Of a stretch of DNA of 55,572 nt, positions 27,227 to 37,084 are shown piece after piece. Origin of the DNA: an uncultured Lachnospiraceae bacterium (GTDB lineage: Bacteria; Bacillota; Clostridia; Lachnospirales; Lachnospiraceae). Position numbers and translations under genes: made by a program. Location: contig CANQNE010000016.1 of NCBI GenBank assembly GCA_947625135.1, positions 1 through 55,572 on the forward strand, written 5' to 3'. The first letter of the stretch is position 1; each line of letters starts with the position of its first letter. Under the pieces are notes generated by a model. That model had not been told where the DNA came from. It ran no database searches and saw nothing but the letters and a program-made list of their open reading frames with translations.

Positions 27227-28309
27227 TCAGCAGTTTTCTGCTTCAAATTTCTTCATAAACTCTACCAGCTTCTCAACGCCTTCCTTGGGCATGGCGTTGT
27301 AGATACTTGCCCGCATACCGCCGACAGTCCGGTGTCCCTTCAGGTTCTCGAAGCCAGCTTCCTTTGCTTCCTTTACAAACTTTGCGTCCAGATCCGCGTC
27401 TCCCGTTACAAAAGGCACGTTCATCAGAGACCGATCCTTCTTCCCTACCGTTCCCTTGAACAGCTTGCTCTCATCAAGGAAATCATAAAGAATCTTTGCT
27501 TTTTCTTCGTTGCGCTGCTTCATCACTTCCAGGCCGCCCATCTTCTTCAGCCACTTAAAGACTTTTCCACAGATATAGATCCCGTATGCGGGAGGCGTAT
27601 TGTACAGAGAGCCTGCGTCTGCATGGGTCTTATACTGCATCATGGTCGGCGTCTGGGGAAGTACATCCTCTGTGATCAGGTCTTCGCGGATGATCACGAT
27701 CACCACGCCGGCAGGGCCGATGTTTTTCTGCACGCCACCGTAAATGACGCCATACTTTGTCACGTCAACCGGCTCTGACAGGAAGCAGGAAGAAACATCC
27801 GCAACCAGCGTCTTGCCCTTGGTATTGGGCAGCGTCTTATATTTGGTGCCGTAAATAGTGTTGTTCTCACAGATATATACATAGTCCGCGTCTTCACTGA
27901 CAGGAAGATCGCTGCAATCCGGAATATAGGAAAAGGTCTTATCCTCTGAAGTTGCGATCTTATTTACCTTTCCGTACTTGGAAGCCTCCTGAAAGGCCTT
28001 CTTTGCCCACTGTCCGGTGACAATATAATCCGCAACCCCGTTCTTCATCAGATTCATGGGGATCATCGCAAACTGCAAAGATGCGCCGCCCTGCAGGAAC
28101 AATACCTTATAATTATCGGGAATCTGCATCAGATCCCGCAGATCCTGCTCCGCCTCTGTGATAATCTGCTCAAATGCCTTGGAACGATGGCTCATCTCCA
28201 TCACGGACATCCCCGTTCCGTTGTAATCCAGCATTTCAGCCGCAGCCTCCTTCAGCACTTCCTCCGGCAGCACAGCCGGGCCTGCTGAAAAATTGTAAAC
28301 TCTTTTCAT
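27227..28309 (-). CDS. serC: Phosphoserine aminotransferase
   Basis: This 360-aa PLP enzyme transaminates 3-phosphohydroxypyruvate to phosphoserine, the second step of serine synthesis. It begins VYNFSAGPAVLPEEVL, has MSHRSKAFE, the active-site Lys in VYGGVQKNIGPAG, and the C-terminal GHRTVGGMRASIYNAMP, all typical of SerC. The AGGAGG box lies well upstream of the ATG. It lies 27 bases after ilvB and 17 before serA in the same direction, so serine and branched-chain amino acid genes seem to be joined in one unit. No serB-type phosphatase is seen. Confidence 0.96.
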   Translation of the reverse strand: MKRVYNFSAGPAVLPEEVLKEAAAEMLDYNGTGMSVMEMSHRSKAFEQIITEAEQDLRDLMQIPDNYKVLFLQGGASLQFAMIPMNLMKNGVADYIVTGQWAKKAFQEASKYGKVNKIATSEDKTFSYIPDCSDLPVSEDADYVYICENNTIYGTKYKTLPNTKGKTLVADVSSCFLSEPVDVTKYGVIYGGVQKNIGPAGVVIVIIREDLITEDVLPQTPTMMQYKTHADAGSLYNTPPAYGIYICGKVFKWLKKMGGLEVMKQRNEEKAKILYDFLDESKLFKGTVGKKDRSLMNVPFVTGDADLDAKFVKEAKEAGFENLKGHRTVGGMRASIYNAMPKEGVEKLVEFMKKFEAENC

Positions 28310-28336
28310 TGTAATCCTTACCTCCTGATCTGTTTC

Positions 28337-30028
28337 TTAATTATCTGCATTTCTCTTTTTCAGGTCATCGCCGTCAAAAGCCTCGTCAATGGGGGTTCCC
28401 GGCGAAACCATGGGAAATACTTTATCATCACTGTCTATAATACAATCAAGTACCACAGGGCGTTTTAATTCCATTGCCTTTTTAATTGCCGGCATCACTT
28501 CTTCTTTCTTTGTGACACGGATGCCCACCGCGCCCATAGATTCCGCAAATTTTGCAAAATCCGCGCTGTCGTTGAGTACCGTGTTGGAATAACGCTTTCC
28601 GTAATACAATGTCTGCCATTGTCTTACCATGCCAAGCACATGATTGTTGATGATCACTTCAATAATGGGAATATTTTCCCGGACCGCAGTTGCGATCTCA
28701 TTCATATTCATGCGGAAGCAGCCGTCTCCCGCAATGTTGAACACCGTCTTTTCCGGGAAGGCCACCTTGGCGCCCATACTGGCACCCAGCCCATAGCCCA
28801 TGGTGCCCAGCCCGCCGCTTGTGAGCAGCATACGGGGCATACTGTATTTGAAATATTGAGCGGCCCACATCTGATGCTGACCAACCTCCGTGGTGATAAT
28901 GGCATCGCCGCCGGTAGCCTCATAGATCTGCTCTATGATATAAGGCCCCGTAAGCCCTTCAGGATTATACCGCAAAGGATAGGTCTTCTGCAGCTTTGCG
29001 ATATGGGCAAGCCATTCCTCATGGGAGTGGTTCTCCAAAAGCGGGTTTATCCTCTTTAATACATCCTTGATGTCGCCGATCAGGCGCAGGTGCGCATGTA
29101 TGTTTTTGTTGATCTCCGCAGGGTCGATATCAATATGAATGATCTTTGCATTTCTGGCAAATTTCTTCGCATTGCCGATCACCCGGTCGCTGAATCTGGA
29201 ACCCAGTACGATCAAAAGATCGCTTTCTGTCACCCCGAAATTGGAGGTTTTGGTTCCGTGCATGCCAAGCATGCCTGTGTAAAGGGGATCGGTTCCGTCA
29301 AAGACGCCCTTGCCCATCAGGGTATCGGCGACAGGGGCGTGAACCTTTCCTACAAACTCCCGTACTTCCTTCCATGCGTTGGAGATGACCGCGCCGCCGC
29401 CCACAAAAATATAGGGACGCTTGGCGTGGTTGATCAGCTCTACCGCTTTCTGCAGATCCTCCTCCACAATGGTATCTGTCCGAAAGCGAATCTTTTCCGG
29501 CGTTACCGGCTGGTACTCTGTCACATTGGCGGTAGCGTCCTTCGTGATATCTACAAGAACAGGGCCGGGACGATCCTTTTGGGCTATGGAAAACGCCCTG
29601 CGAAGGGTCGGCGCGATATCCTCCACATCTTTTACGATAAAGCTGTATTTGGTGATCGGCGTCACAATCCCCGCAATATCCACTTCCTGAAAGGAATCCT
29701 TTCCGAGAAGCGCTTTTCCTACATTGGCAGTGATGGCTACCACAGGCACAGAATCCATGTACGCAGTGGCGATGCCGGTGACAAGATTGGTCGCGCCGGG
29801 GCCGGATGTGGCCATGCAGACGCCCACCTTGCCTGTCGCGCGGGCATACCCGTCGGCCGCATGGGCCGCGCCCTGCTCATGGGAGGTCAGCACATGTCTG
29901 ATCTCATGACTGTGTTTGTAAAGCTCATCATAAATATTCAAAATCGCACCGCCGGGGTAGCCGAATACCGTGTCCACTCCCTGTTCCTTCAGACAGGCGA
30001 TAACGATCTCTGATCCGTTCAGCTGCAT
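28337..30028 (-). CDS. ilvB: Acetolactate synthase large subunit
   Basis: This 563-aa thiamine-diphosphate enzyme makes acetolactate or acetohydroxybutyrate, the first common step to valine, leucine and isoleucine. The N-terminal part has the catalytic Glu region (SHEQGAAHAADGYARATGK), the middle is the FAD-fold domain, and the C-terminal part has the ThDP motif GDGCFRMNMNEIATA and IINNHVLGMV. It is the large subunit only; no ilvN small subunit gene lies beside it. It lies 34 bases after ilvD. Confidence 0.96.
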   Translation of the reverse strand: MQLNGSEIVIACLKEQGVDTVFGYPGGAILNIYDELYKHSHEIRHVLTSHEQGAAHAADGYARATGKVGVCMATSGPGATNLVTGIATAYMDSVPVVAITANVGKALLGKDSFQEVDIAGIVTPITKYSFIVKDVEDIAPTLRRAFSIAQKDRPGPVLVDITKDATANVTEYQPVTPEKIRFRTDTIVEEDLQKAVELINHAKRPYIFVGGGAVISNAWKEVREFVGKVHAPVADTLMGKGVFDGTDPLYTGMLGMHGTKTSNFGVTESDLLIVLGSRFSDRVIGNAKKFARNAKIIHIDIDPAEINKNIHAHLRLIGDIKDVLKRINPLLENHSHEEWLAHIAKLQKTYPLRYNPEGLTGPYIIEQIYEATGGDAIITTEVGQHQMWAAQYFKYSMPRMLLTSGGLGTMGYGLGASMGAKVAFPEKTVFNIAGDGCFRMNMNEIATAVRENIPIIEVIINNHVLGMVRQWQTLYYGKRYSNTVLNDSADFAKFAESMGAVGIRVTKKEEVMPAIKKAMELKRPVVLDCIIDSDDKVFPMVSPGTPIDEAFDGDDLKKRNADN

Positions 30029-30062
30029 AAAGCTCCTCCAATCTGCTGTATCGTCATATCAA

Positions 30063-31727
30063 TCATTTTAATTCCAGAATCGCGCCCCGGTTGCCGGAGG
30101 TAACCATTTTTTCATAACGGGCAAGATAGCCTGTGGTGACCTTGGGCTGTCTGGGTTTCCAGTTCTCTCTGCGCTTTGCCAGCTCCTCATCGGAGACGAG
30201 TACATCAAGGGTATTCTCCGGAATATTGATGCGGATGATATCACCCTCTTTGATCAGCGCAATGGGGCCGCCCACAGCCGCTTCCGGGGAGACATGGCCG
30301 ATAGATGCGCCTCTGGACGCGCCGCTGAATCTTCCGTCTGTGATCAGCGCCACGCTGCTGCCGAGACCCATTCCTGCAATGGCGGAAGTGGGATTGAGCA
30401 TTTCTCTCATTCCGGGCCCGCCCTTCGGACCTTCATAGCGGATGACCACAACGTCGCCAGCCACGATCCTGCCGCCTTTGATGGCGTCGATCGCGTCCTC
30501 CTCGCAGTCAAAAACCCTTGCGGGGCCTTCATGCACCATCATTTCCTCCACCACTGCAGAGCGTTTTACCACAGCGGTATCCGGCGCGATATTTCCTTTC
30601 AGCACGGCAATGCCGCCAGTCTCGCTGTAAGGATTGTCAATGGGGCGGATCACATCCGGGTTGGTGTTGACGCAGCCCTGAATGTTCTCTCCCACCGTCT
30701 TACCGGTGACCGTCATACACTCTGTATTTAAAAGATTCTTCTTATTCAGCTCATTCATCACCGCGTAAACGCCGCCGGCCTCATTCAGCTCTTCTATATA
30801 TGTATGGCCAGCCGGAGCCAGATGGCACAGATTCGGCGTCCTGCTGCTGATCTCGTTGGCAAGTTCAGGATTCAGCGTCATTCCCACTTCATGGGCGATC
30901 GCCGGGAGATGGAGCATACTGTTTGTAGAGCAGCCCAGCGCCATATCCACAGTGAGGGCATTTTTGATGGCCTCCTCCGTCATGATATCCCGGGGACGGA
31001 TATTTTTTCTGTACAGCTCCATAACCTGCATACCCGCCTGTTTTGCCAGACGGATCCTTGCGGAATAAACCGCGGGAATGGTGCCGTTCCCCTTTAAGCT
31101 CATGCCAAGCGCCTCAGTCAGGCAATTCATACTGTTTGCAGTGTACATGCCGGAGCAGGAACCGCATGTAGGGCAGGTCTTATTTTCAAACTCAGTCAGT
31201 TCTTCCTCGGAAATCTTTCCCGCAGCACAGGCGCCTACCGCCTCAAACATACTGGAAAGACTGGTCTTGCCGCCGTTTACGTGACCGGCCAGCATCGGGC
31301 CGCCGCTGACAAAAATCGTAGGCACATTGATCCTGGCTGCCGCCATCAAAAGGCCCGGTACATTCTTATCACAGTTAGGCACCATCACCAGCGCGTCAAA
31401 CTGATGTGCCAGCGCCATGGCTTCTGTGGAATCCGCAATGAGATCTCTTGTCACCAGAGAATACTTCATGCCAATGTGTCCCATGGCAATGCCGTCGCAG
31501 ACTGCGATAGCCGGAAAGACGATGGGGGTTCCTCCTGCCATGGCAACGCCCAGCTTCACGGCCTCCACGATCTTATCCAGATTCATGTGGCCGGGAACGA
31601 TCTCATTGTAAGAGCTGACGATCCCTACCAGCGGCCGATCCATTTCTTCCTTCGTCAGACCAAGCGCATTAAACAACGATCTATGGGGCGCCTGCTGCAT
31701 CCCCTTTTTCACAGCGTCACTTTTCAT
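30063..31727 (-). CDS. ilvD: Dihydroxy-acid dehydratase
   Basis: This 554-aa Fe-S enzyme dehydrates dihydroxy acids to the keto acids of valine and isoleucine. Cluster ligands are seen in [12 protein letters not shown], the [18 protein letters not shown] motif, and the C-terminal [19 protein letters not shown] region. I use the ATG at 31727 (AGGA seven bases upstream); the 17-residue N-terminal extension of the longer frame ([15 protein letters not shown]) is not family sequence. It lies 28 bases after leuB. Confidence 0.96.
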   Translation of the reverse strand: MKSDAVKKGMQQAPHRSLFNALGLTKEEMDRPLVGIVSSYNEIVPGHMNLDKIVEAVKLGVAMAGGTPIVFPAIAVCDGIAMGHIGMKYSLVTRDLIADSTEAMALAHQFDALVMVPNCDKNVPGLLMAAARINVPTIFVSGGPMLAGHVNGGKTSLSSMFEAVGACAAGKISEEELTEFENKTCPTCGSCSGMYTANSMNCLTEALGMSLKGNGTIPAVYSARIRLAKQAGMQVMELYRKNIRPRDIMTEEAIKNALTVDMALGCSTNSMLHLPAIAHEVGMTLNPELANEISSRTPNLCHLAPAGHTYIEELNEAGGVYAVMNELNKKNLLNTECMTVTGKTVGENIQGCVNTNPDVIRPIDNPYSETGGIAVLKGNIAPDTAVVKRSAVVEEMMVHEGPARVFDCEEDAIDAIKGGRIVAGDVVVIRYEGPKGGPGMREMLNPTSAIAGMGLGSSVALITDGRFSGASRGASIGHVSPEAAVGGPIALIKEGDIIRINIPENTLDVLVSDEELAKRRENWKPRQPKVTTGYLARYEKMVTSGNRGAILELK

Positions 31728-31755
31728 ACTGTTATCCTTCCTTTCTGATATCCCT

Positions 31756-32844
31756 TTATCGACAGATGCGTCTGGCAATCTCGTCGCCCATCTGAACGGT
31801 TCCTACCTTTATACAGCCCTCCGAGTATATGTCGCCTGTACGGTAACCATCCGCAAGAACCTGCTTTACCGCAGCTTCCACGCTGTCCGCTTCCTTATCC
31901 AGATCAAAGGAGTAGCGCAGCATCATGGCTGCCGACAAAATGGTGGCGATGGGGTTTGCGAGATCCTGTCCCGCAATATCCGGCGCACTTCCGTGGCTGG
32001 GTTCATAAAGGCCGAACCTGGTCTCGTTCAGGCTTGCCGAGGACAGCATACCGATGGAGCCTGTCACCATACTTGCCTCATCGGACAAAATATCTCCGAA
32101 CATATTCTCTGTCAGGATCACGTCAAACTGTCCCGGATCCTTCACAAGCTGCATGGCGCAGTTATCTACCAGCATGTGCTCCAGCTTCACATCGGGATAA
32201 TCCGCTGCCACCTCTTCCACCACCTTTCTCCAAAGGCGGGAAGAATCCAGCACGTTTGCCTTATCCACGCTGGTCACTTTGTTTCTGCGCTTTCTTGCGA
32301 TATCAAACGCACGGATCGCAATGCGGCGGATCTCCTCCTCACTGTAAACCAGAGAGTCTCTTGCCACCAGCATACCGTTTTCTTCTCCGGTACTGCGGGC
32401 GCCAAAATACAGTCCGCCTGTAAGCTCGCGCATGATCACCATATCAAATCCCTCTCCGATGATCTCCTCCCGAAGAGGACAGGCATTCTTTAATTCTGCA
32501 TATAAATACGCGGGGCGCACGTTTGCAAACAGTTTCAATTCCTTTCTGATCTTTAACAGTCCCGCTTCCGGCCGCCGGTCCGGCGGCAGCTGATACCATG
32601 GGGAGGTGGTGGTATCTCCTCCGATAGAGCCCATCAGCACTGCGTCCGCGGCCTTTGCCTTTGCCACCGTCTCATCCGTCAGGGGGATCCCATGCACATC
32701 GATGGACGCGCCGCCCATCAAAAGCTCCTCATAATGAAATGTATGGCCAAAAACCCTGCCGACCTGATCCAGCACCTTTCTGGCCTCTCTGACGATCTCC
32801 GGTCCGATGCCGTCGCCTGAAATGACTGCTACCTGAAATTCCAT
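31756..32844 (-). CDS. leuB: 3-isopropylmalate dehydrogenase
   Basis: This 362-aa enzyme oxidises and decarboxylates 3-isopropylmalate in leucine synthesis, using NAD. It starts [14 protein letters not shown], has [11 protein letters not shown] (substrate-binding), the ligand Asp in [19 protein letters not shown], and [14 protein letters not shown] near the C-terminus. The ATG at 32844 has GGAGGG five bases upstream. It is the first gene of the amino-acid operon, behind a good promoter. leuA, leuC, leuD and ilvC are not in the window. Confidence 0.96.
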   Translation of the reverse strand: MEFQVAVISGDGIGPEIVREARKVLDQVGRVFGHTFHYEELLMGGASIDVHGIPLTDETVAKAKAADAVLMGSIGGDTTTSPWYQLPPDRRPEAGLLKIRKELKLFANVRPAYLYAELKNACPLREEIIGEGFDMVIMRELTGGLYFGARSTGEENGMLVARDSLVYSEEEIRRIAIRAFDIARKRRNKVTSVDKANVLDSSRLWRKVVEEVAADYPDVKLEHMLVDNCAMQLVKDPGQFDVILTENMFGDILSDEASMVTGSIGMLSSASLNETRFGLYEPSHGSAPDIAGQDLANPIATILSAAMMLRYSFDLDKEADSVEAAVKQVLADGYRTGDIYSEGCIKVGTVQMGDEIARRICR

Positions 32845-32864
32845 ATTATCCCTCCATACCGCAT

Positions 32865-32882
32865 GCAGATTACATTGTCTGC
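32865..32882 (-). promoter_or_regulatory. Short hairpin in the leuB leader
   Basis: GCAGA (32865-32869) and TCTGC (32878-32882) flank an 8-base loop in the short leader between promoter and leuB. The leader is too short for a T-box, and I see no leader peptide. Confidence 0.3.
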
Positions 32883-32899
32883 CCAAAACTTTATCCTGT

Positions 32900-32928
32900 A
32901 TTATATCTCTTTTTCCTCTATATTTCAA
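32900..32928 (-). promoter_or_regulatory. Promoter of the leuB-ilvD-ilvB-serC-serA operon
   Basis: On the minus strand TTGAAA (32923-32928), 17 bases, TATAAT (32900-32905): near-consensus sigma-A. It lies just after the yajC terminator. Confidence 0.75.
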
Positions 32929-32942
32929 CAACAAATAGGCAA

Positions 32943-33003
32943 AAAAGGAGACTTTACAAAATCAGGCAAATCCCCATTCCGCCTGTTGTAAAATCCCCTT
33001 TTA
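32943..33003 (-). terminator. Terminator of yajC
   Basis: A long imperfect stem: AAAAGGAGACTTTACAA and AGGC on the left arm pair with GCCT, TTGTAAAATCCCCTTTT on the right. On the minus strand it ends in CTCCTTTTTTG. It starts 12 bases after the yajC stop codon. Confidence 0.75.
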
Positions 33004-33014
33004 CACCCGTTCTG

Positions 33015-33341
33015 TTATTCTTCGTCCTTTTCCACCTGCACGATGGCACTCTTCTGCATGGGAATCCGGCAGTTTTTGTTGCTGCCAAACTCAACGATCA
33101 CCGTATCGTCCGTAATGTCGATCACAGTTCCATAAAAGCCGCTGCTTGTGAGGATGGTATCACCGCACTCCATTGCATCCAGCATGGCATTTAACCGCTT
33201 CTGCTCCTTTTTCTGGGGCCGGATCATCACCAGATAGATAAATCCTCCAAAAATAACAATATAGGCGATCAGCATCATAATGCTCATTCCGGTGGCGCCC
33301 TGAGTGGTTTGTCCCGCAATGGCCATTGCGTAATTGAACAT
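33015..33341 (-). CDS. yajC: Preprotein translocase subunit YajC
   Basis: This 108-aa membrane protein is an accessory of the SecDF-YajC part of the Sec translocase. A short exposed start, one transmembrane helix (about 18-40, MMLIAYIVIFGGFIYLVMIRPQ), then the family cytoplasmic domain RPQKKEQKRLNAMLDAMECGDTILTSSGFYGTV are visible. I use the ATG at 33341 (GGAGGG seven bases upstream), which gives the usual length. It follows tgt on the same strand, the standard tgt-yajC pair. Confidence 0.95.
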   Translation of the reverse strand: MFNYAMAIAGQTTQGATGMSIMMLIAYIVIFGGFIYLVMIRPQKKEQKRLNAMLDAMECGDTILTSSGFYGTVIDITDDTVIVEFGSNKNCRIPMQKSAIVQVEKDEE

Positions 33342-33487
33342 AGACTGTCCCTCCAATTTCTTTATCCTGAGATAACATGTTTTCCAATATTTAACACTAT
33401 ACACAATATTTCCAAGAAAGGCAACCCCAAATTCCGATTCTTTTTCATTCTGTCCCGGGATTTTGGATCACAGAGGCGGACCGCTCC

Positions 33488-34618
33488 TTATTCTTCTCCT
33501 GATACCGCCTGCAGCTTCCGCCGTTTATAGGACTGATAGCTGCCCTGTTCGATGGCTTCTCGGATCTCCGCCATCATTGTATTGTAAAAATACAGATTGT
33601 GAAGCACACAGAGACGCATACCCAGCATTTCCTTTGCCTTCAGAAGATGCCGGATGTAGGCCCTGCTGTAATTCCTGCACGCCGGACAGCCGCAGCCCTC
33701 CTCAATGGGCAGGGCGTCGGTCTCATATTTCTGATTGAACAGATTCAGCTTTCCATGATTGGTGTACACATGCCCGTGCCGTCCGTTTCTGGATGGATAA
33801 ACGCAGTCAAAAAAATCCACGCCCCGATCCACGCTCTCCAAAATATTGGCCGGGGTTCCCACGCCCATGAGATAAGCAGGCTTTGCCTCCGGCAGCCATG
33901 GAAGGGTTTCATCCAGAATATGGTACATCTCCTCATGGCTCTCCCCTACCGCCAGACCGCCTACCGCATAACCGTCCAGCTCCAGCTCGCTGATCCGTTT
34001 TGCATGTTCGATCCGGATGTCCGCAAAGGTGCCGCCCTGATTGATGCCAAAAAGCATCTGTTTCGGATTGATGGTGTCCTCCAGCCCGTTTAACCGCCGC
34101 AGCTCGTTTTTGCACCGTACCAGCCATCTGGTAGTGCGGTCAACGGAATCCTGCATATATTCCCTTTCGGCCGGATGTGGGGGACATTCATCAAAAGCCA
34201 TGGCAATGGTGGAAGCCAGATTGGACTGTATCTGCATACTTTCCTCCGGGCCCATAAAGATCCTGCGCCCGTCAATATGGGAATTGAAATATACGCCCTC
34301 CTCCCTGATCCGGCGCAGCCCTGCAAGGGAAAACACCTGAAAGCCGCCGCTGTCTGTCAGGATCGGCCTGTCCCAGTTCATAAATTTATGAAGACCGCCC
34401 ATCTGCTTCACGATCTGATCTCCCGGCCTTACATGGAGATGATAGGTATTGGACAGCTCCACCTGCGTGCCGATCTCTTTTAGATCCGTAGTGGCAACCG
34501 CGCCCTTGATGGCGGCGGCCGTTCCCACATTCATGAACACCGGCGTCTGAATATCACCGTGTACCGTGTGAAATACCCCTCGTTTGGCACGTCCGTCCTT
34601 TTTCAATAATTGGTACAT
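33488..34618 (-). CDS. tgt: tRNA-guanine transglycosylase
   Basis: This 376-aa enzyme exchanges the guanine at tRNA position 34 for the queuosine precursor preQ1. It has the catalytic Asp in LTDSGGFQVFSL (about 90-100), the second Asp in FFDCVYPSRNGRHG (about 265), GGLAVGESHEEM, and the zinc site CGCPACRNYSRAYIRHL with a later His (VLHNLYF). The length is typical. It precedes yajC by 146 bases and has its own promoter. Confidence 0.97.
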   Translation of the reverse strand: MYQLLKKDGRAKRGVFHTVHGDIQTPVFMNVGTAAAIKGAVATTDLKEIGTQVELSNTYHLHVRPGDQIVKQMGGLHKFMNWDRPILTDSGGFQVFSLAGLRRIREEGVYFNSHIDGRRIFMGPEESMQIQSNLASTIAMAFDECPPHPAEREYMQDSVDRTTRWLVRCKNELRRLNGLEDTINPKQMLFGINQGGTFADIRIEHAKRISELELDGYAVGGLAVGESHEEMYHILDETLPWLPEAKPAYLMGVGTPANILESVDRGVDFFDCVYPSRNGRHGHVYTNHGKLNLFNQKYETDALPIEEGCGCPACRNYSRAYIRHLLKAKEMLGMRLCVLHNLYFYNTMMAEIREAIEQGSYQSYKRRKLQAVSGEE

Positions 34619-34655
34619 AAAAGCCTCTCTTCACAAACATCTTATTCAGAAATTT

Positions 34656-34684
34656 ATTATAATGAATCCTGTATCAAAAAGCAA
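34656..34684 (-). promoter_or_regulatory. Promoter of tgt
   Basis: On the minus strand TTGCTT (34679-34684), 17 bases, TATAAT (34656-34661), in the divergent region between tgt and aroC. Confidence 0.6.
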
Positions 34685-34698
34685 TTCTTTTTTCTCTC

Positions 34699-34727
34699 TT
34701 GTCAGAGATTCCCGGATTCTGTATAAT
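34699..34727 (+). promoter_or_regulatory. Promoter of aroC
   Basis: TTGTCA (34699-34704), 17 bases, TATAAT (34722-34727), about 55 bases before the aroC ATG. Confidence 0.75.
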
Positions 34728-34781
34728 AGGCACATAAGATTTTACAGATTCCGCCAAAAGCGGGCAGAAAGGAAGTAGGAT

Positions 34782-35909
34782 ATGTCAGGTTCAACATTTG
34801 GTTCGATTTTCCAGATCACCACATGGGGCGAATCCCACGGCAGGGCAATCGGCGTGGTGATAGACGGCTGCCCGGCGGGGCTTCCCCTCTGTGAGGAAGA
34901 TATACAGAAATATCTGGACCGGCGCAGACCCGGCCAGTCAAAATTCACCACTCAGCGCGGCGAAAGCGACAGCGTACAGATCCTGTCCGGCACTTTTCAG
35001 GGCAAAACCACGGGCATGCCCTTATCTCTGATGGTGCCAAACACCGATCAGCGTTCCCGGGATTACGGCAATATCGCGGAAGTGTACCGCCCCGGCCACG
35101 CAGATTACACCTTTGACCAGAAGTACGGCTTCCGGGATTACCGGGGCGGCGGGCGTTCTTCCGGAAGGGAAACCATCGGCAGAGTCGCCGCCGGAGCCGT
35201 TGCCTGCAAGATTCTTGAACGGCTTGGGGTAACCGTCACGGCTTACACCAAATCCATTGGCAACATTCAGGTGTCGCCGGAACGCTTTCATCTGGACGCC
35301 TGTGCCGGCAACCCCTTCTATATGCCGGATGCAGAGGCCGCGAAGGAGGCGGAGGCACTTGTCACCCAATGTATGGCAAACAAAGATTCCACAGGCGGCG
35401 TCGTGGAATGTATCGTCAAAAATCTTCCCGCAGGCGTGGGCGATCCCTGTTTTGACAAGCTGGACGCCAACCTGGCAAAGGCGGTCATGTCCATCGGAGC
35501 GGTAAAAGCCGTGGAGATCGGAGACGGCGTGGCTGTCACGACCCTGCACGGTTCCGAGAACAATGACGCCATGTATTATGAAAACGGTGTTTTATCCAAA
35601 AAGAGCAATCACGGCGGTGGCATCTACGGCGGTATCAGCGACGGCAGCGATATCATCCTGCGGGCCCACATCAAGCCCACGCCTTCTATTTCAGCGCCTC
35701 AGAACACCATTGACCGCGCCGGCAGCAATGTGGAGATTTCCATTCACGGACGTCACGATCCCATTATTGTTCCGAGAGCGGTTGTGGTGGTGGAATGTAT
35801 GACCGCGCTTACGGTACTGGACGGTCTTCTGTCCTCCATGACCTCAAGAATGGATAAAATAGAAAGCTGCTTCGGATCTGCAGATTCACTGCCCCATTCC
35901 TTATCATGA
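34782..35909 (+). CDS. aroC: Chorismate synthase
   Basis: This 375-aa FMN-dependent lyase makes chorismate from 5-enolpyruvylshikimate-3-phosphate, the last step of the common aromatic pathway. Marks of the family are GSIFQITTWGESHGRAIGVVIDGCPAG at the start, RPGHADYTFDQKYGFRDYRGGGRSSGRET, and the FMN-binding NHGGGIYGGISDG and TPSISAPQNTID regions. The length fits. AAAGGAAG precedes the ATG. It is a single gene with its own promoter and a terminator shared with the convergent lactonase. Confidence 0.97.
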   Translation: MSGSTFGSIFQITTWGESHGRAIGVVIDGCPAGLPLCEEDIQKYLDRRRPGQSKFTTQRGESDSVQILSGTFQGKTTGMPLSLMVPNTDQRSRDYGNIAEVYRPGHADYTFDQKYGFRDYRGGGRSSGRETIGRVAAGAVACKILERLGVTVTAYTKSIGNIQVSPERFHLDACAGNPFYMPDAEAAKEAEALVTQCMANKDSTGGVVECIVKNLPAGVGDPCFDKLDANLAKAVMSIGAVKAVEIGDGVAVTTLHGSENNDAMYYENGVLSKKSNHGGGIYGGISDGSDIILRAHIKPTPSISAPQNTIDRAGSNVEISIHGRHDPIIVPRAVVVVECMTALTVLDGLLSSMTSRMDKIESCFGSADSLPHSLS

Positions 35910-35916
35910 AAACAAC

Positions 35917-35954
35917 AAAAGAGACTACAGCAATCTCCCGCTGCAGTCTCTTTT
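35917..35954. terminator. Bidirectional terminator of aroC and the lactonase operon
   Basis: AAAAGAGACT and AGTCTCTTTT outer arms with CAGC/GCTG inner pairs around a short loop, right after aroC. T-runs occur on both strands. Confidence 0.85.
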
Positions 35955-36014
35955 CTTATCCTTTATCCGATCATGAATCCGTAAATTTCATGAATCTGTA
36001 AATTCTTCCCTTAT

Positions 36015-37064
36015 TCATTCTGCCAGTTCCACTACCAGTGAGCAGTTGGGCGTCTCAATGTAGATCGGCGCAGCGTTCATGGCAATGGTCCCCTTTTCAT
36101 AATCCACCGTAAAGGTCGTAATGGAGTTGGATTCATGATTCAACGCCAGCACATGTTTATTGTCCGGAAATACGTCGATATCCTTGGGATAATCGCCGCT
36201 GACAGGCAGGACGCAGATCTTTTCCAGCACACCGGTATCTTGATTCACCCGGAAAATTCCGATGCTGTTCTCTCCCGCGTTGGAGCAATACAGATATTTC
36301 CCGTCGGCGGAAAGTTTCATGCCGGAGGCGGCGCTGCTTGTCACCGTCTTGTCGTCCACGGTACTGATCTTATCAATCCGCTCAAACTGCGGCGTCTTAG
36401 AAGAACCGTCATACTCATATTCCAGAATATAATTCTTTAATTCACAGATCACATAGGCAAAACGTCCGTCCGCGCTGAACAGCATCCTGCGGGGCGCAGA
36501 CTCCAGCGGGCAGTGCAGGATATCTACCAGACGGAGCTTTCCGGTGGCCTGATCCAACGAATAAATTTTTACATGGTCAACGCCAATATCGATGGCGCAC
36601 AGATATTTATCATCGGGAGTAGGCACCACGCCGTTGACGTGGGGCCGGAAATTCCGCTCGGCAACGCTGCCCATGCCTTTATGGAAAATGCCGTCGCAGA
36701 TCTCTCCGATGGAACCGTCGCTGTTGAGGCGAAGCACCGTCACTTTACCGTCATGATAACCTGCCACAAACAAAAACCTGTCTTTGGAATCCGTGGAAAG
36801 ATGGCAACCTCGCATCCCCCGTATTCCTGCCTGATTCACAAATTCCAGATCGCCGTCCGGCAGGATGCGGAAAGCTTCCACACCCTCGTCACAGATCGAA
36901 TACAGAAACTTTTTATTATGGGACTGCACCATATAAGAAGCGTTATTTATCGGCACCACTTTGCGCTCCGCAAGCGTTCCCTTCTCCACATTCATATCAT
37001 AAATATGGATGCCGACGCTTGTGCCATGGGTATATGTCCCCACATACATAACATACCTGCTCAT
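36015..37064 (-). CDS. Lactonase family protein (6-phosphogluconolactonase-like beta-propeller)
   Basis: This 349-aa protein is of the seven-bladed beta-propeller lactonase family (YbhE type). Blades are seen as repeated segments such as MYVGTYTHGTSVGIHIYDM, FLYSICDEG, YLCAIDIGVDHVKIYSLD, YLYCSNAGENSIGIFRV and HVLALNHESNSITTF. In E. coli this type hydrolyses 6-phosphogluconolactone. The true substrate here is not certain, because family members vary. AAGGGGG precedes the ATG. It follows trpS by 20 bases, in one unit. Confidence 0.85.
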   Translation of the reverse strand: MSRYVMYVGTYTHGTSVGIHIYDMNVEKGTLAERKVVPINNASYMVQSHNKKFLYSICDEGVEAFRILPDGDLEFVNQAGIRGMRGCHLSTDSKDRFLFVAGYHDGKVTVLRLNSDGSIGEICDGIFHKGMGSVAERNFRPHVNGVVPTPDDKYLCAIDIGVDHVKIYSLDQATGKLRLVDILHCPLESAPRRMLFSADGRFAYVICELKNYILEYEYDGSSKTPQFERIDKISTVDDKTVTSSAASGMKLSADGKYLYCSNAGENSIGIFRVNQDTGVLEKICVLPVSGDYPKDIDVFPDNKHVLALNHESNSITTFTVDYEKGTIAMNAAPIYIETPNCSLVVELAE

Positions 37065-37084
37065 GATAAACCCCCTTTTCTAAC

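Noticed and set aside
32845-32930. T-box or other riboswitch ahead of leuB
   Set aside because: The leader is only about 55 bases with one short hairpin, and no T-box sequence is visible.
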